Source of the DNA: Litoditis marina
Lineage: Eukaryota; Nematoda; Chromadorea; Rhabditida; Rhabditidae
NCBI GenBank assembly: GCA_964036275.1
Contig: OZ038435.1
Span: forward strand, 33,607,728 to 33,671,727
DNA: 64,000 nucleotides
Reading direction: 5' to 3'
Shown here: piece by piece, positions 23,045 to 35,100 of the stretch
Position numbering within the stretch: position 1 is the stretch's first letter
Layout: each line of letters opens with the position of its first letter
Notes under the pieces: generated by a model
Told to the model about the DNA's origin: nothing
Database searches by the model: none
Seen by the model: only the letters and a program-made list of their open reading frames with translations
Position numbers and translations under genes: made by a program

Positions 23045-24149
23045 GGCAGATATTTGAAAAAAAAATCGGCACGCACTAAATAGTTCTTGTAATTTTTAAG
23101 TGACACTTGAACCGTTTCCCCAAGACGATATCAGCGCTCACAATTTCTCTGGCACGCTGTCAAAGAAATTTACAGGCTCTGCTTACTTTGTTATAGTTTT
23201 TCTTTGAGAAATAGAACGTCTTCTCGAAATCTCCTTTGCAACAAAATTATATTGTTTGATGTAAAAAAACTAGTGTTAAAGAAGTAAAGTTTTTTTTTCA
23301 CACGGAAGTCATTTTTGCAAATTAGTCAAATTCAACTCAAACTCACATAGTCTTGTAGATGTGTGCCCTTTCATTGCTCTTTCCTAATTTTTGTCAATAA
23401 ACTTTTTAAAACGTCTGCAGTTCTGTGAACAGGAACTAATCTACGCACGCTATTATTTCGCTCCGCGCTGCGCACGATTTAGTTCGGTGAACGACCACTG
23501 AAGAAACCCAAACATTTCTACAATAATAGGAAATGTTCTTCAAATCGCACAACAATGAAGAGCTCCTAGAAAATAGAGAAGTCTCAATTGCAGTTTGTGC
23601 TCATAACTGTCTGGTGGACTTGTTGATCTCATGTTCGCAGAATCATTCAAAGTATTATTTTTATAACAACAGAAAAAGTTTCACATTCAGCTGTCACCTG
23701 CCGAGTTGTGAAATGCAACGCTCACAAGTTCAAAGGCACGAACGTTATCCTTTTTGAATACAGACACTCCCTCAGACAAAGAGAGTAACTTGAATCGTGA
23801 AGAAAAACAGTGAATGTAATGCCTATACTGCCTTATTTTTTGGGCCAGATTTCAATATGTGGGAGGTAAAATGTTCAATGTCCACGCCAAAATGTTTTTG
23901 ACGACAAAAATGTGAATGAATAAGTATTCGTGATGTGAACAAAACAAAATGTTGAGTTTATGAACAAACAGCCGTGTTCATGTTACACGTTCTCTAACAA
24001 ACATGCTAAACGAGTGAGGTTATACACGATGCATCTTAAACGTGCGCAAACATGATGGAACAAAAAACGTGCAGAAATAAGCTTATCAAACGAAATCTAT
24101 ATCTCAACTCGGAAGTACCTTGTAAGCATAATGGACTGTGATGGGTTTA

Positions 24150-24346
24150 TAGGATTTGTCAAACCGTTGTGGACACCGTACCATCGATTTTGTATGGGAC
24201 GGGGTTTGGCGAGCGACCAGTTCGTCTGCGTATCATTGATCTACACACTCTCTCAACTGCTGGCAAGTAATCAACGACCGCTCGCCCCGCATCGCTCAAT
24301 CAATTCAACCCTCTGCTGTCTTTATGGGGAAAATGGCGACTATAGC
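24150..24346 (+). mobile_element. Short dispersed element (pair with 6378-6570)
   Basis: Reverse-orientation match to 6378-6570, running from GGATTTGTCAAACCGTTGTG to ATGGGGAAAATGGCGACTAT. A 96-residue open frame crosses it but has no known similarity and is not shared by the other copy. Confidence 0.65.
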
Positions 24347-25117
24347 ATGTTTCGCGTGGATGGAAGGGTTTGCGCTCGCAACAATCGAGGAGAAAGTAAT
24401 GTGCTCGGCTACAGTATCTAATGAAAACATACGAATAACAGGCATTTTTTCATGGTTTGACTCTGGATATGCGTTTGAACTTTTAGAATGAATTCATAGA
24501 AGAAGTTTTTCAGTCAATACCTTTTTCTCTGAAAAAAGGAAAAAAAAGTTTTGATAAATAATTGAGAATAAATAATGCACAGCTGCTGGCTAAGGTTTCG
24601 ATTATTGTTGGGAGAAACACTTAATTTATTATTTTTACCAAGGAAGAATTGAATAATCTCGTAGTTCTTGCGAATTGTACTGCTGGGGAAACTCCGAAAA
24701 TAGTTATAAAATGATCGTATTTGCATTGTTTTGATCTTCTAAACGGAATTTTTGCACAGCTAATGTAAGATTTGATGAACCCAATCATCGAACAGCTGTT
24801 TGAAGAATAACGAGTTCATAACAAATACATTCTCTATCTTTATCAACCAGTTTGACCCCTCTTACTGTTGTTTTATCGGGTTTCAGCCTTTGCCGGCGGC
24901 GAGCCCGTTCGTTGCCGATGCCCAGCCGGGTCGACCCGGCTGGGCATCGGCAGGATTCTATCCGAGGAAGTGCACGATGCCTCATTAGAATGCTAAATTT
25001 ACGTGACTATTCAATTAACTCCCAGTACAGGTTTGGTAACTTCTCCCCTGTCGCTGGTCCCGAATGCTGTCAGTGGTCCATAATCGGCTCCATTGTGAGA
25101 ACCAGGCGGCATAGCAA

Positions 25118-25230
25118 TACCCAGTTCATGAGATCACCTCATGAGCTATTAGCACGAGTTTATCATGAGATTCTGTTGATTGCTATGCTACAACATCAAG
25201 AGTTCACGAGTAGCTCATGGTGTAGTGACA
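25118..25230. repeat. ATGAG-family dispersed repeat
   Basis: Contains CAGTTCATGAGATCACCTCA, TGAGCTATTAGCACGAG and TTGATTGCTATGCTACAACA, the same order as at 3727-3830 and 48250-48330. Confidence 0.55.
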
Positions 25231-26382
25231 CCTTCTTCTATTTGATCTAAGTTGGTCCTTCTAGATGTGTGCAAGATAGTTAGTTGTACGAGAGACGGAC
25301 GTTCATTCGATAACGATGCTAGTGATACAATAAATATCATATTATCTACGAATCGGCTGGGACAAGTAAAGATAATAAATCCTTTTTACAATAAGTTTTT
25401 TAACGAGTTTTCGGTAAAAACTAATATTGCGCTACAAAACTGTCATTAGAAAGTCTAAATATGTACTGTAGGAGTCTACTTCCCAGCGGTTGATATTCAT
25501 ACAGTAGCCAAGACAGTATACTCGCTTTAGTGTTTTATCAATACAATATTCTTTTACCTTTTTCATGTTAGACAATTTTTTTTTCACCGTTTTCGCTTTT
25601 GTCGATCTTTCTCGTTCCAAACTTTCCGTTAGTACACATTGTGTGATAAATATTTGATTTGAAAAAAATATGTTCGTGACTTTTTTGCAGTTTCGTACTT
25701 TGACGTAATGAAATAGGATCTGCGCTTTGGGCACATTCTGCATATATGCTCTCAGGTCTTACAGTACTCAAACATAACATGAACTCGTTTGAACCAAGTG
25801 ATTCAAGTATAGAAGAATGAGTATATTCAGACACTAAAAAGTTTGCATCGTCTTGTGTAAATAATGAAATTGATTGTTCTCGAAATACAATCTAAACGCG
25901 ACGTTGGAAATATGACTGATCGTAGATTTGTTAGTTTTGAGTTAGTATGACATTTTTCATGCAGATATTTTGCCTAGTCGTTTGTCTTTGTTGATTAAAT
26001 GTATACTATGTTCATTATATCAGTAGATAAATCCAGTGGATTTCCATTAGATCATCAGATCCAGTAGATGTATGCATGTATGCCAACAAGATTTAACAAG
26101 TGCAGTATTCACATTCTTCACAAAACACATATTGACGCTACAACGTTCGCATCCAATAGAAGCATCACATCTTCTCTCTGTTGAATAAATTTTATTATAG
26201 GTACTCTACTATACAATTGAAGTATTTTGTTAACTTGTGAAAGTCACCCATCGGTATCTATCCTGTCTGCTGTAACAGAATAGTATTGTAGTAATTTAAT
26301 TTATGATTTATATGCAATTTTTATAACTGTGATTAGTTAATATTCTTGACATCATTTATTGACGTGAATCACATTCTACATA

Positions 26383-27131
26383 CTACTGCCAGATCCAGCA
26401 AACATTTCTGGCGATGTGGTTGAGGTAAAAATTATTCCCCGTCACAGTCGACTTTGCCTCGGCATCGGAGCGCGGATAGAAATTGTCACCACCTGCGAAA
26501 ATGATAATAGTATTTAAGTGAATAAATATGAATTGAATGATTAATCTTGATATATTGAGACAATGTTTACAGTTTACTACTCTGGAATTTGGCGGCGACT
26601 CGCCGGAGGGGCGGAGGGTTCGCCGGAATACCGCCGGCGACTCGCCGGCGACACATCGAGGTCGCCACTTGAACCAACGCTCCCAAGTTGTCGCCAAATA
26701 TTTCGCATTGTCACTGGGGTCGCCGGCAAGCCGCCGAAGCCGATCGGATGTGAGCGCCGCAGTACGACGAAGGTCGTGGGTTCGATTCCGGAGAGAGACA
26801 AATGGATGTTTAAAGGAGACCGGAGAGCAACACGGTTTCTCGTAAAGCTGCTGTATCCTACTTTTGATTGGACGCGTTGTGTGTCGCGTGGCATTGTCAT
26901 GTGAACGTGGACTGATCAAACTAATATACTAGTTATTTGTGCTCTCTGATCTCAATACAGTCAGTAGAAAATTTTCATATTGGCTTCTTTATCGGCTCGT
27001 ACTTAGCATTTTCTCTGCTCGTTGTAACTTATAAATTATCCACATATCCCAGTATAGCGAGAAACGGATCTTTCAACACGTTCACTACTTGTTTCTTTAA
27101 GTTCAAATTCAACTCACGTCCAACTATACTG
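26383..27131 (-). pseudogene. 3' fragment of a third lectin-like copy
   Basis: The exon at 26383-26492 encodes GDNFYPRSDAEAKSTVTG and ends NVCWIWQ-stop, like the last exons of genes A (3981-4090) and B (29133-29242). At 27110-27131 a degraded trace of the preceding exon keeps only AGTTGGAC and its GTGAGTTG donor. The upstream CGANFELVE coding part is missing. I found no further exons of this copy, so I call it a fragment. A GC-rich insertion reading GGCGACTCGCCGG lies between the two pieces. Confidence 0.65.
26580..26800 (+). mobile_element. GC-rich inverted repeat with a tRNA box-B-like end
   Basis: Contains repeated CGCCGGCGACTCGCCGG motifs, then GTGAGCGCCGCAGTACGACG and GGTTCGATTCC. The last matches a Pol III box B. 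It is much more GC-rich than its flanks, and a SINE-type element is likely. Confidence 0.4.
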
Positions 27132-29132
27132 TAACCCTCTCTGGAAACATAATCATGAGATTATTTGAGTTTGCTAGTAAAATCTACTACGAAGTAGATT
27201 TCACAACTATATTAGCACATCTTGCGTATTGTCACCACAGACTTTGATGAAAAGGTTCGCAAACACCTTTTGTCATTTGTGTGGTGTTCCATACCTTGCA
27301 ATTGTAATCAACTACAACTGAAGCAATCTACCCACGCTAACAGTACGTTTTCTATGTAGTTGCAAATAAACCATTACAGAGTAGTGAAACAGAGTATTAC
27401 AAGAAATTCGTGACTAGAGAAATGTTATCAAATTCTCACTAAACTATCGACATCGATAGTTTAGTGACAGTTTACTAACATTTCAGTGACTAGTTCACTG
27501 ATAGTTTAGTAACATTTCAGTGAGAGTTTGGTAATAATTTATCACCATTTCCGTGATTTTTGTTACTAGTGATAGTTTACTGACACATTAGATAGTAGTA
27601 GTTTACTGTTCTTTTGATAGTATTTCAGTGAAATATCACAATTCAGTTCAGTATTGATAATAATTCACTACTGCATTATCGGTGATACATTTTACTACTA
27701 GTAGTTTACTGAATTATCGATAGTATCCAATGTCCTATGGTATAGTTCGTTTCATCCATCGATAGCAGCTAGGTACAGTACACTTTAGTGGGCGGAGTCA
27801 AATGTGTTGGAAAGTTTCCGACAGCGAACAGCCTAATCAAAATTGTGCACCACCTGGGTATTGAACTCAGCTGGAATAGGTAACGCGGCGCCCACAAGCA
27901 GCCGGCCATCTGAACATGATGGCCGAAAATAAAAACAGTGATATCCAACCATCTTTTCTGGCCGTTTTTCAAACCTAATTTTATCGCACAAAAAGTTGTT
28001 TTAATTACTCCCCGATTATGTGGTAACCTTTTGTATACAAAATATGTGCAAAAAAAACTCAAAATAACCACTTTTTGGGTTTTTATTTGAAATGAAAAGA
28101 CTGGAAAGCTGCCAGATCAGTCGCCTGCAATGTAGGGTGAGCTCGGCCAGCATGGCTGACCAGCTATCGATGGGTGAAACGAACTACAACACACAGTCAT
28201 TTCGTTTCATCACGTGCCTCTGTTTTCTTGTAATTCACATATTCAGAAGGCTTTTTCTATCGAATAATGCATTACTTTTGGTCACAAACTTTCAGAGTTT
28301 GTAACGTACAGAAAAAGACACTACCGAAATTAGAAGAAAATACATTAGTATACATTTTCCTATGTCGCGGCCGGGTCACGTTTCAGTCATAGAACCCGCT
28401 ATTTTGAGGTCATGTCTCTGACTTGCCGCACTGTTGCGCGAGACAGTATCCCGACTACGTATGCTAGAAGATTCAGGCATCTTCATCCCATCCTGCGTCT
28501 CCTCAAACATACGCTATTTCCGGACATTCTACAATTCCCCAAAAGCAACACAAAATCAGGAAGGTGGGGCTAAAAAGTCAATGTTCTTGTGTTTTTGTGT
28601 AAGTAAGTATCTGAGGATCTCCGAAGAGCTATTTAGCAGGTTACCTCAAAATAATTTCCGTAGTAATAACTAAGGTTGGATCATCTACTGATGAGAACAG
28701 CCCAATCGGCATTTGGATTGTTACATGTTCGAAATGCCTAGGTGACTAAGGTTTGCAATAGGCCAACTACTTGGTTTGCGTATACAAACTATTTAATATG
28801 ACTAAATAGGTACTTTCAACATTTGTGGTTTAATCAAGTACTAACTTCCGTGTGTGAAATGATGTGCCATGAGACTATATAATCTGATGGTATAGGGACC
28901 ATGTATACTGTTAGCCAACTGCGCAAAAACGTAAATTGACTAAGTGCACCATTCCTCATTATTTCATGTGAATATTCAATTTACTTCTACTATGCTAGAC
29001 GAATATGACGAAAACCCAGGTAGATCAAACAGTTCCAGCCAATATGACAGTTTAACTCGTTCTGCCCTTAGTGACCGTTTTGTCAAAAAAAAAACATTGC
29101 TCATAACATGTGTATTAATGACCACAAGTTGG
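27132..29132. repeat. Gene-free interval with a diverged TTTAGTGA/TTTCAGTGA array
   Basis: From 27430 to about 27720 the sequence is dominated by AGTTTAGTGA, ATTTCAGTGA and AGTTTACTGA words on both strands, with no fixed period. A tRNA-like segment on the minus strand lies near 27845-27915 (GAGTTCAATACCC). A TTAGTCA-family fragment is at 28908-28998. No exon was recognised. Confidence 0.5.
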
Positions 29133-32100
29133 CTATTGCCAAATCCAGCAAACACTGTGATGAATGTTATTGACGTAGAATGTGTTCTTTGTCAAAACAT
29201 CGTTTCTTTCGTGAGCTGAGCCTGGGTAGAAGTTGTCACCGGCTGAAAAATGCATTTTAATTACGTTTGTAAAAAGATAAATCATCCCGATTTTAGGTAA
29301 AGTGTCGATCCATTATGTTCTCTGTGTAAGCACATGTGCAGAAGACACATTACCTAGTTCTGTGATGAGTATGGAACAATATTCGCGCGAAACTCGATTT
29401 GACCGTATTTGTTAGAATCTGTTCTAGTTTTTGTTGTTCATTGGCCTGCGTTAGTTCTCTCCTCCTTCCGTTTCTGGTTATGTTGTTGTGATAACTACCA
29501 CCAATTCAACATATATACCGTAACTGTGCGCATGCGCATTCTTGCGCTTTGCTCATTTCCCACTCTACTCTGTCACTCTGCTCTGTGTTTCACTCTGTTT
29601 CCACTATCTTTCCTAATCTCTTATTTCACTTTTTTTACGCTTTGACATGCGTACTAAAACAATCAATCGAAAATGTAAAAAAGAATCTCTAACCGCGCGT
29701 GCCCCAAAATCTGACGTTTTACACATTCTACAGGACAATTTGACTTCTTCAATTTATGGAGAGTGGTAGATTTGACATAATCCTTCTCCCGCACTTGAAA
29801 ATCCGTCATTTTTACCGAACGATTTGTGCGAAGATGGCAGGTGGTTGGGATGATGAGGTGAAAATTATCTTTTTTATACGTGTTCTCGTTCTGGTTTAGT
29901 TACTACTCACGTCCGACTCTACTCTTCACTTCAACCAGTTCGAAGTTGGCTCCACAATACCCTTTCCTGAAAATCACACCAGTTTTGAGTACAGCGGCAG
30001 ATAACGTATCACAGCGGCGTGCTTACGTAGGTCGATTTTCTGAGAACACAGACAGGGATAAATGAGCAGACAGGGATAAATGTTATAGGTGATAAAACTA
30101 CAAACACAGCACCACAGAGCTACTCCGCTATGAGTGAACTTGTGGAGGTCACGATTTACAAGTGTTTCCGACAAACAACATGAAATCCCTGAAAGCATGA
30201 ATGAAGCTGTTGTATACGTTTTACGTGACGTTACATTTCAAAACTTGCCAGGGTGCACAGTAGAAATATCCTCTCCGTACCCAACCATTGATTCCATTCG
30301 GCACGTTCGTATTGAAGTGACTTCTTCGTGGATGTGAATTCTCTTTGAATATTCCAACAATCAACTCAACAACAACAACAACGAACGAGAAAACACAAGC
30401 TATATATATTCTTTTCCATTCCTACTGAGACTCCTACAGTAGGATTTCGAAACATCCAAGCCAAGCCTCTTTCCTCACTTACTCTTGATAGGAAAGGTGG
30501 AGGATTTTCGCACCTCATTCTCCTTCTCAGGTATAGGTATAGGTATAGGTATAGGTATAGGTGGATGTACTAGAGGATTTTTGATGAACTCAATTTTCAG
30601 CTTCACAACAGTCTTCGGAACGTTTGTGAGGTTACTGTAGGAGTGTCGGTAGGAATGGTGTGAACTATACACCGAATTTCGCTGTCTAAAACGTATTCTG
30701 TTTCCCGTTCATCGAAACACAATGCGAAATTCATGTACAAAACGCTGAGTGGACCTGAAATGAAGCCAAGATGCCAAGAAAAACATGGACAGTCGAAAAA
30801 TGGTGTGGAAAACTCGATGAATTTGAAAGAATAGTGAACAAGTATGAAGAGCTCACGTTGTAGTAGCTGTGCCTTCTTCAACTGAGGACAGTATTTCCGC
30901 ATGGATGAGTGGTACAGACTCTCACTAACATAGTGCCCTATATGGCCTGAAAATTTGAAAAACAACATCATATTTCCATTTCGGTATAAAATAACAATAT
31001 AACATCATAGCTTTATTGATGGAGGAGGTCGAAAACCAACACCGGCGGAGAGTTCGATTCGGGCAGCTCCAACTGTTTTAGGACCGGACAGTAAGAGTTA
31101 CAGGGGTCCGACAGAAACTGAATATAAGACGCTGCAATATATATGACCCCACTAAATCCGACAAATACTCACATTTTTCGAAAATGTTGTGCAAAATACA
31201 CTTCGGTTGTCACGAAAGTGGTTTCTCTTTTGACCATGTGTATTCAAAAACCTTGCACACAACAAATCAACTGTAAAAACCGGATGTACGCAAAATATTG
31301 ATGTATACACCTATCGAACTTGGTGACACAAAATTGATAGAACCGAACAAGTGGATTAATAGATTACTCTGAATCCTTAGTCAAAAAAATGTGTAAACCT
31401 CCAGAAATGCATAAATTTATTAGAATTTCGGTGTGTCCATGTGAACCTATTCGGTTTTTAGCTGTTTTTTTGTGCGTTGCATTCGGGATTATGCACAATA
31501 TTCGTAGTAAAGAATTTGTGCATGTACACATTTTCCGTAGTAATACATTTGTGTACTTTATGTGTATACATTTCAGGATCTACCGATTTTGTGCACACCA
31601 CTATTTGCACATTTTTGCTTCTAACGAATTTGCGTATACGATCTTGATTCGTGTTTGCATGTACTTGGCGGTGTGGTTTTACACATGGTTGATGCAATAT
31701 TCGTTTTTCAGCGATCCACAGTATAATATCTGATGCCTCGGAGTAAAATACACAACGATGAGCGAAAAAGTGATTTTCAAGTTTTTCTTGTGGGGACATA
31801 TAAATTGCAGCGTCCTATATCGTGTCCTGCGCTCCACGGTTAATTCCGTCGTAACTCAAAATTGGTACCGCGGAAGCCAAGTTGAAATGGTTGCAAAATC
31901 AGTAGAAAGTGATTCTACAAGAAGGTTCGACCTCGCAAACGTGAGATTGGTCGAAAAAACTATGATATTCAGCGTTAAGAGTAGAATAATTTTCTTTGGT
32001 TAAATTTTGTGCTGCAAAAAAGTTGCATACTCAACTCTCCGAAAATGTTCACCAACCTTCACGTCTGAATCCGTTAGCATTGCGAGCAGCTTCATTCAGT

Positions 32101-35100
32101 TGGTACTGATGATAGATTAAGCCATAGTTGTAAGATCTGGCAAAGAAAGATAGTTCTGACTACCTATGATAGAAGATCATCATCCCATCCTGCGTTTCCT
32201 CAAACATACGCTATTTCTCTACTCTTGATTCCCGCCGGGATGTACGAGACCAGAAATAGTGAGGCAGAGCGACGGACGCTTAGCCATCATATAGTCAAAC
32301 ATAAACATCCTAGTCGGAGTTTGGGATGCTTGTTTTCAAAATAATGTCATGAATACATTGAACTCAAAATAATGTTATAATTACATCAAATACATCAACC
32401 TGCAAAGTATTCAATGAAGTACATCGGTAACTTACCTCCACAAGCAGTCATCTTTTCTGGATAGTATGATATTTCTCAACGACGTTGGCTGAAATAACCG
32501 AATTTTTTCTCTGTTCAAAACCAGCAGACAACCTTGAATCATAACCGGTGAAAAATAAAATAAGGAAAAGTTATGCAATACAGTTTGCATGTTTCGCTGT
32601 CGATAAACCTCGGTATAATGTTGGTTTTCTCTCCAGGCTCCGAAGACGGCGAATCCGCCGAACGTGTTTCGGTTCAAAAAAGAAACCCAACATTGATGCA
32701 ATATGGTTGATAGAGCCTTACAATATTAGCCTCTTCAATGAAACCGCAATTAAGGATTCATACGTTAAGGAAAACTGTACAATTTGGTATGCCACACTAC
32801 GTTACTAATCGAACGCCCGAAACGCTTCTAAAGAGAAGAAGGTCAACTGATGGACACATTCGACCTAGTGCTATAGTCAGTACACGAGAGCAATACATTC
32901 TAAAAGCACCCTCTTACAAATCTACACCTTCACTGTTTTGCGTTTCTGAGTCTACTTCATAATTTTCCTTAAATCAACTGGTTGAATAAAAACACTATTC
33001 TTTATACTGGAACCAACTGATTTTGTGGTGGGACGTCTCGTGGTCGTGGTTGTACGTTTAGTTGTAGGCTTAGTTGTAGTTGTAGTTGTAGTTGTCGTAG
33101 TACGTTTAGTTGTAGGTCTTCTTGTAGTTGTAGTTGTAGTTGTTGTAGTACGTTTAGTTGTAGGTTTTGTTGTAGTTGTAGTTGTAGTTGTAGTAGTACG
33201 TTTAGTGGTAGGTTTTGTTGTAGTTGTAGTTGTTCTGCGAGTAGTCGATGGTCTGGTAGTCGGTTTCCTAGATTTTGTTGTTCTCATTTTTACAGTAGTA
33301 TGAAACATTATACTAAATTCAAATAACACTTTAGCGTGAAACACATCCGCTACCAGATTGTAAAATTCAATGGCAAAACGAATTCCGAAAGTTCTTATGT
33401 TTTCTTGAGTGTTAGTTCATTTTCGATTGAATTCGGTTCTCATGAATAGGAACGAATGCATTATTATTAGATTGATCATCCAGCGATAATCTGATATATT
33501 GCGAGAGCGTTTCAAACATATGTCATATGATCAAAACTAGGTCATCGGAATCAAACTACAAACACAGCACAACAGGGAAAAGTATACCTGGTAGTGGTAG
33601 TACGCCGAGTAGTCGTCGGCTTTCTAGTTGTCGTTGTTGTTGTTGTTGTGGTTGTGGTTGTTGTTGTTCTTTTAGTGGTAGTAGTTGGTCTGTAACATCG
33701 CGACAATCATTCTATATAGCATACGTTCTGTGAACCAAAGTTGACAAACTATCACAATCGACGTCTACTGTGGATGCATGTGATGTTGTCAAACTGACTA
33801 TATCACAGCTTACTATACAACCGCCGGCTCAACGCTGAATAAGCTGTTGCAGTTGAGAAGAAATACAATTGGATCGAATGAAATGAATTAAGTTATTATA
33901 TGAATGAACGAATGAACTAGAAATAATACTTACTCTCTCTGTAATGTTAATTAATAATTGAGTGTAACGTTTGTTTAAAGAGACGAGACTCAGATTGAAA
34001 AAGAATCACAGCCTTGGAACAAGGAAATTTCTGCATATGGCCTTGGAACGCAATCCAAAAAGTAAAAACACTGGACAATAAACTTACGGTGCAAACGTAG
34101 TGCTACGTGGCTTGCCCGGCAGTGGTTTCAGAGGCCGATAACAAATGGCGGGCCAACTGTAATTCCGAAGTTCATACTCGTTTTTTGCAAATTTTTGAGC
34201 TCTCGGGCCCAAACTTTCGAATCGTAGGGTCTGGGCAGAAAACTAGTTTTCTCGCTCCGGAAATTATCGAGTTCCAAGTTAGTTCCGAGACGAGCCTGAT
34301 TACCAGTCAAGCGGCTGGCCGTTTTTCAAACGGCCGGGAAGATCATCGACAAGAGAGAAAGCAGTTCAGCGAGACGCAGAGTGTTTAGTACCGTCTCTGC
34401 GGAGCAGACAGAGAATTATTCCCAAGAACTACCGTTTTCACTGTTAAAGTAGGACGAGTATGCGGTCCAATCCCAACGCTTCACTCCTTTGAGTTGCAAT
34501 ACATTTTTTGAGGACCGTTGACACAGGATTGGTCCACATAATCGTCCTGCTTTGAGTCACAAGACTTCTTGCTAATATTTAAACTTATTCATTTTATCTA
34601 TATTTGAGCTTTTACTTTAATTGCTCATATGATTGAAGAGCCTGAGTTACATGTAATGCTATGTGAAAAGTATTGAATATTTCGTTCACCCAACAGATCA
34701 TGAACTTATTTGAATGTCAGAAGGATCCTACCTCTCCGTTTCGGAACCCAAAACCTGATATCCTATCAGGGATCTGGCTGTGCTGTATCCATGAACAGTA
34801 AGGAGAGCCGCCGCGTCGCGCCAACTGGTGATATCTGTTTCAGAATTAGTTTGAAATTTTTTTCATACAATACAATTAAAGCTAAACTTACCCGAATGGT
34901 TGTTCGATAGGTGACTCCATTCATATCTTTTTTTCTCTCTCTCGTCTATCTCTTCCTTCCCCCACATTCTTTATCTGCTCGACATCTCTCCTTCCATTCT
35001 CTTTCCTTCTCTCATTCCATCTCTTCTTCTCTCTCTGTCTAGGAGAACAAAGTTGTGATCTACAACCTATCACATCTGTCAGCATAATCAACTCGTCAAA

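Larger units (their letters stand above)
22724..26382. other. Intergenic region after the kinase, repeat-rich
   Basis: No splice-consistent gene was recognised. It contains a tRNA-like piece (22981-23044), the 24150-24346 element, a TTAGTCA-family fragment (24968-25031), an ATGAG-family copy (25118-25230), and 25697-25960, which resembles 42485-42745 (see that entry). Confidence 0.5.

Noticed and set aside
26383..26919. 178-residue minus-strand open frame
   Set aside because: Only the last 37 residues match the lectin-like terminal exon. The rest reads through a GC-rich repeat and a splice acceptor.
32436..32488. Apparent nonsense codon in gene B (TGA in the frame LRNII... shifted by one)
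   Set aside because: The phase entering this exon is 0, which reads PTSLRNIILSRKDDCLWR with no stop. The TGA is in an unused frame.
33025..33303. Val-repeat open frame on the plus strand
   Set aside because: Antisense shadow of the Thr-repeat exon of gene B.
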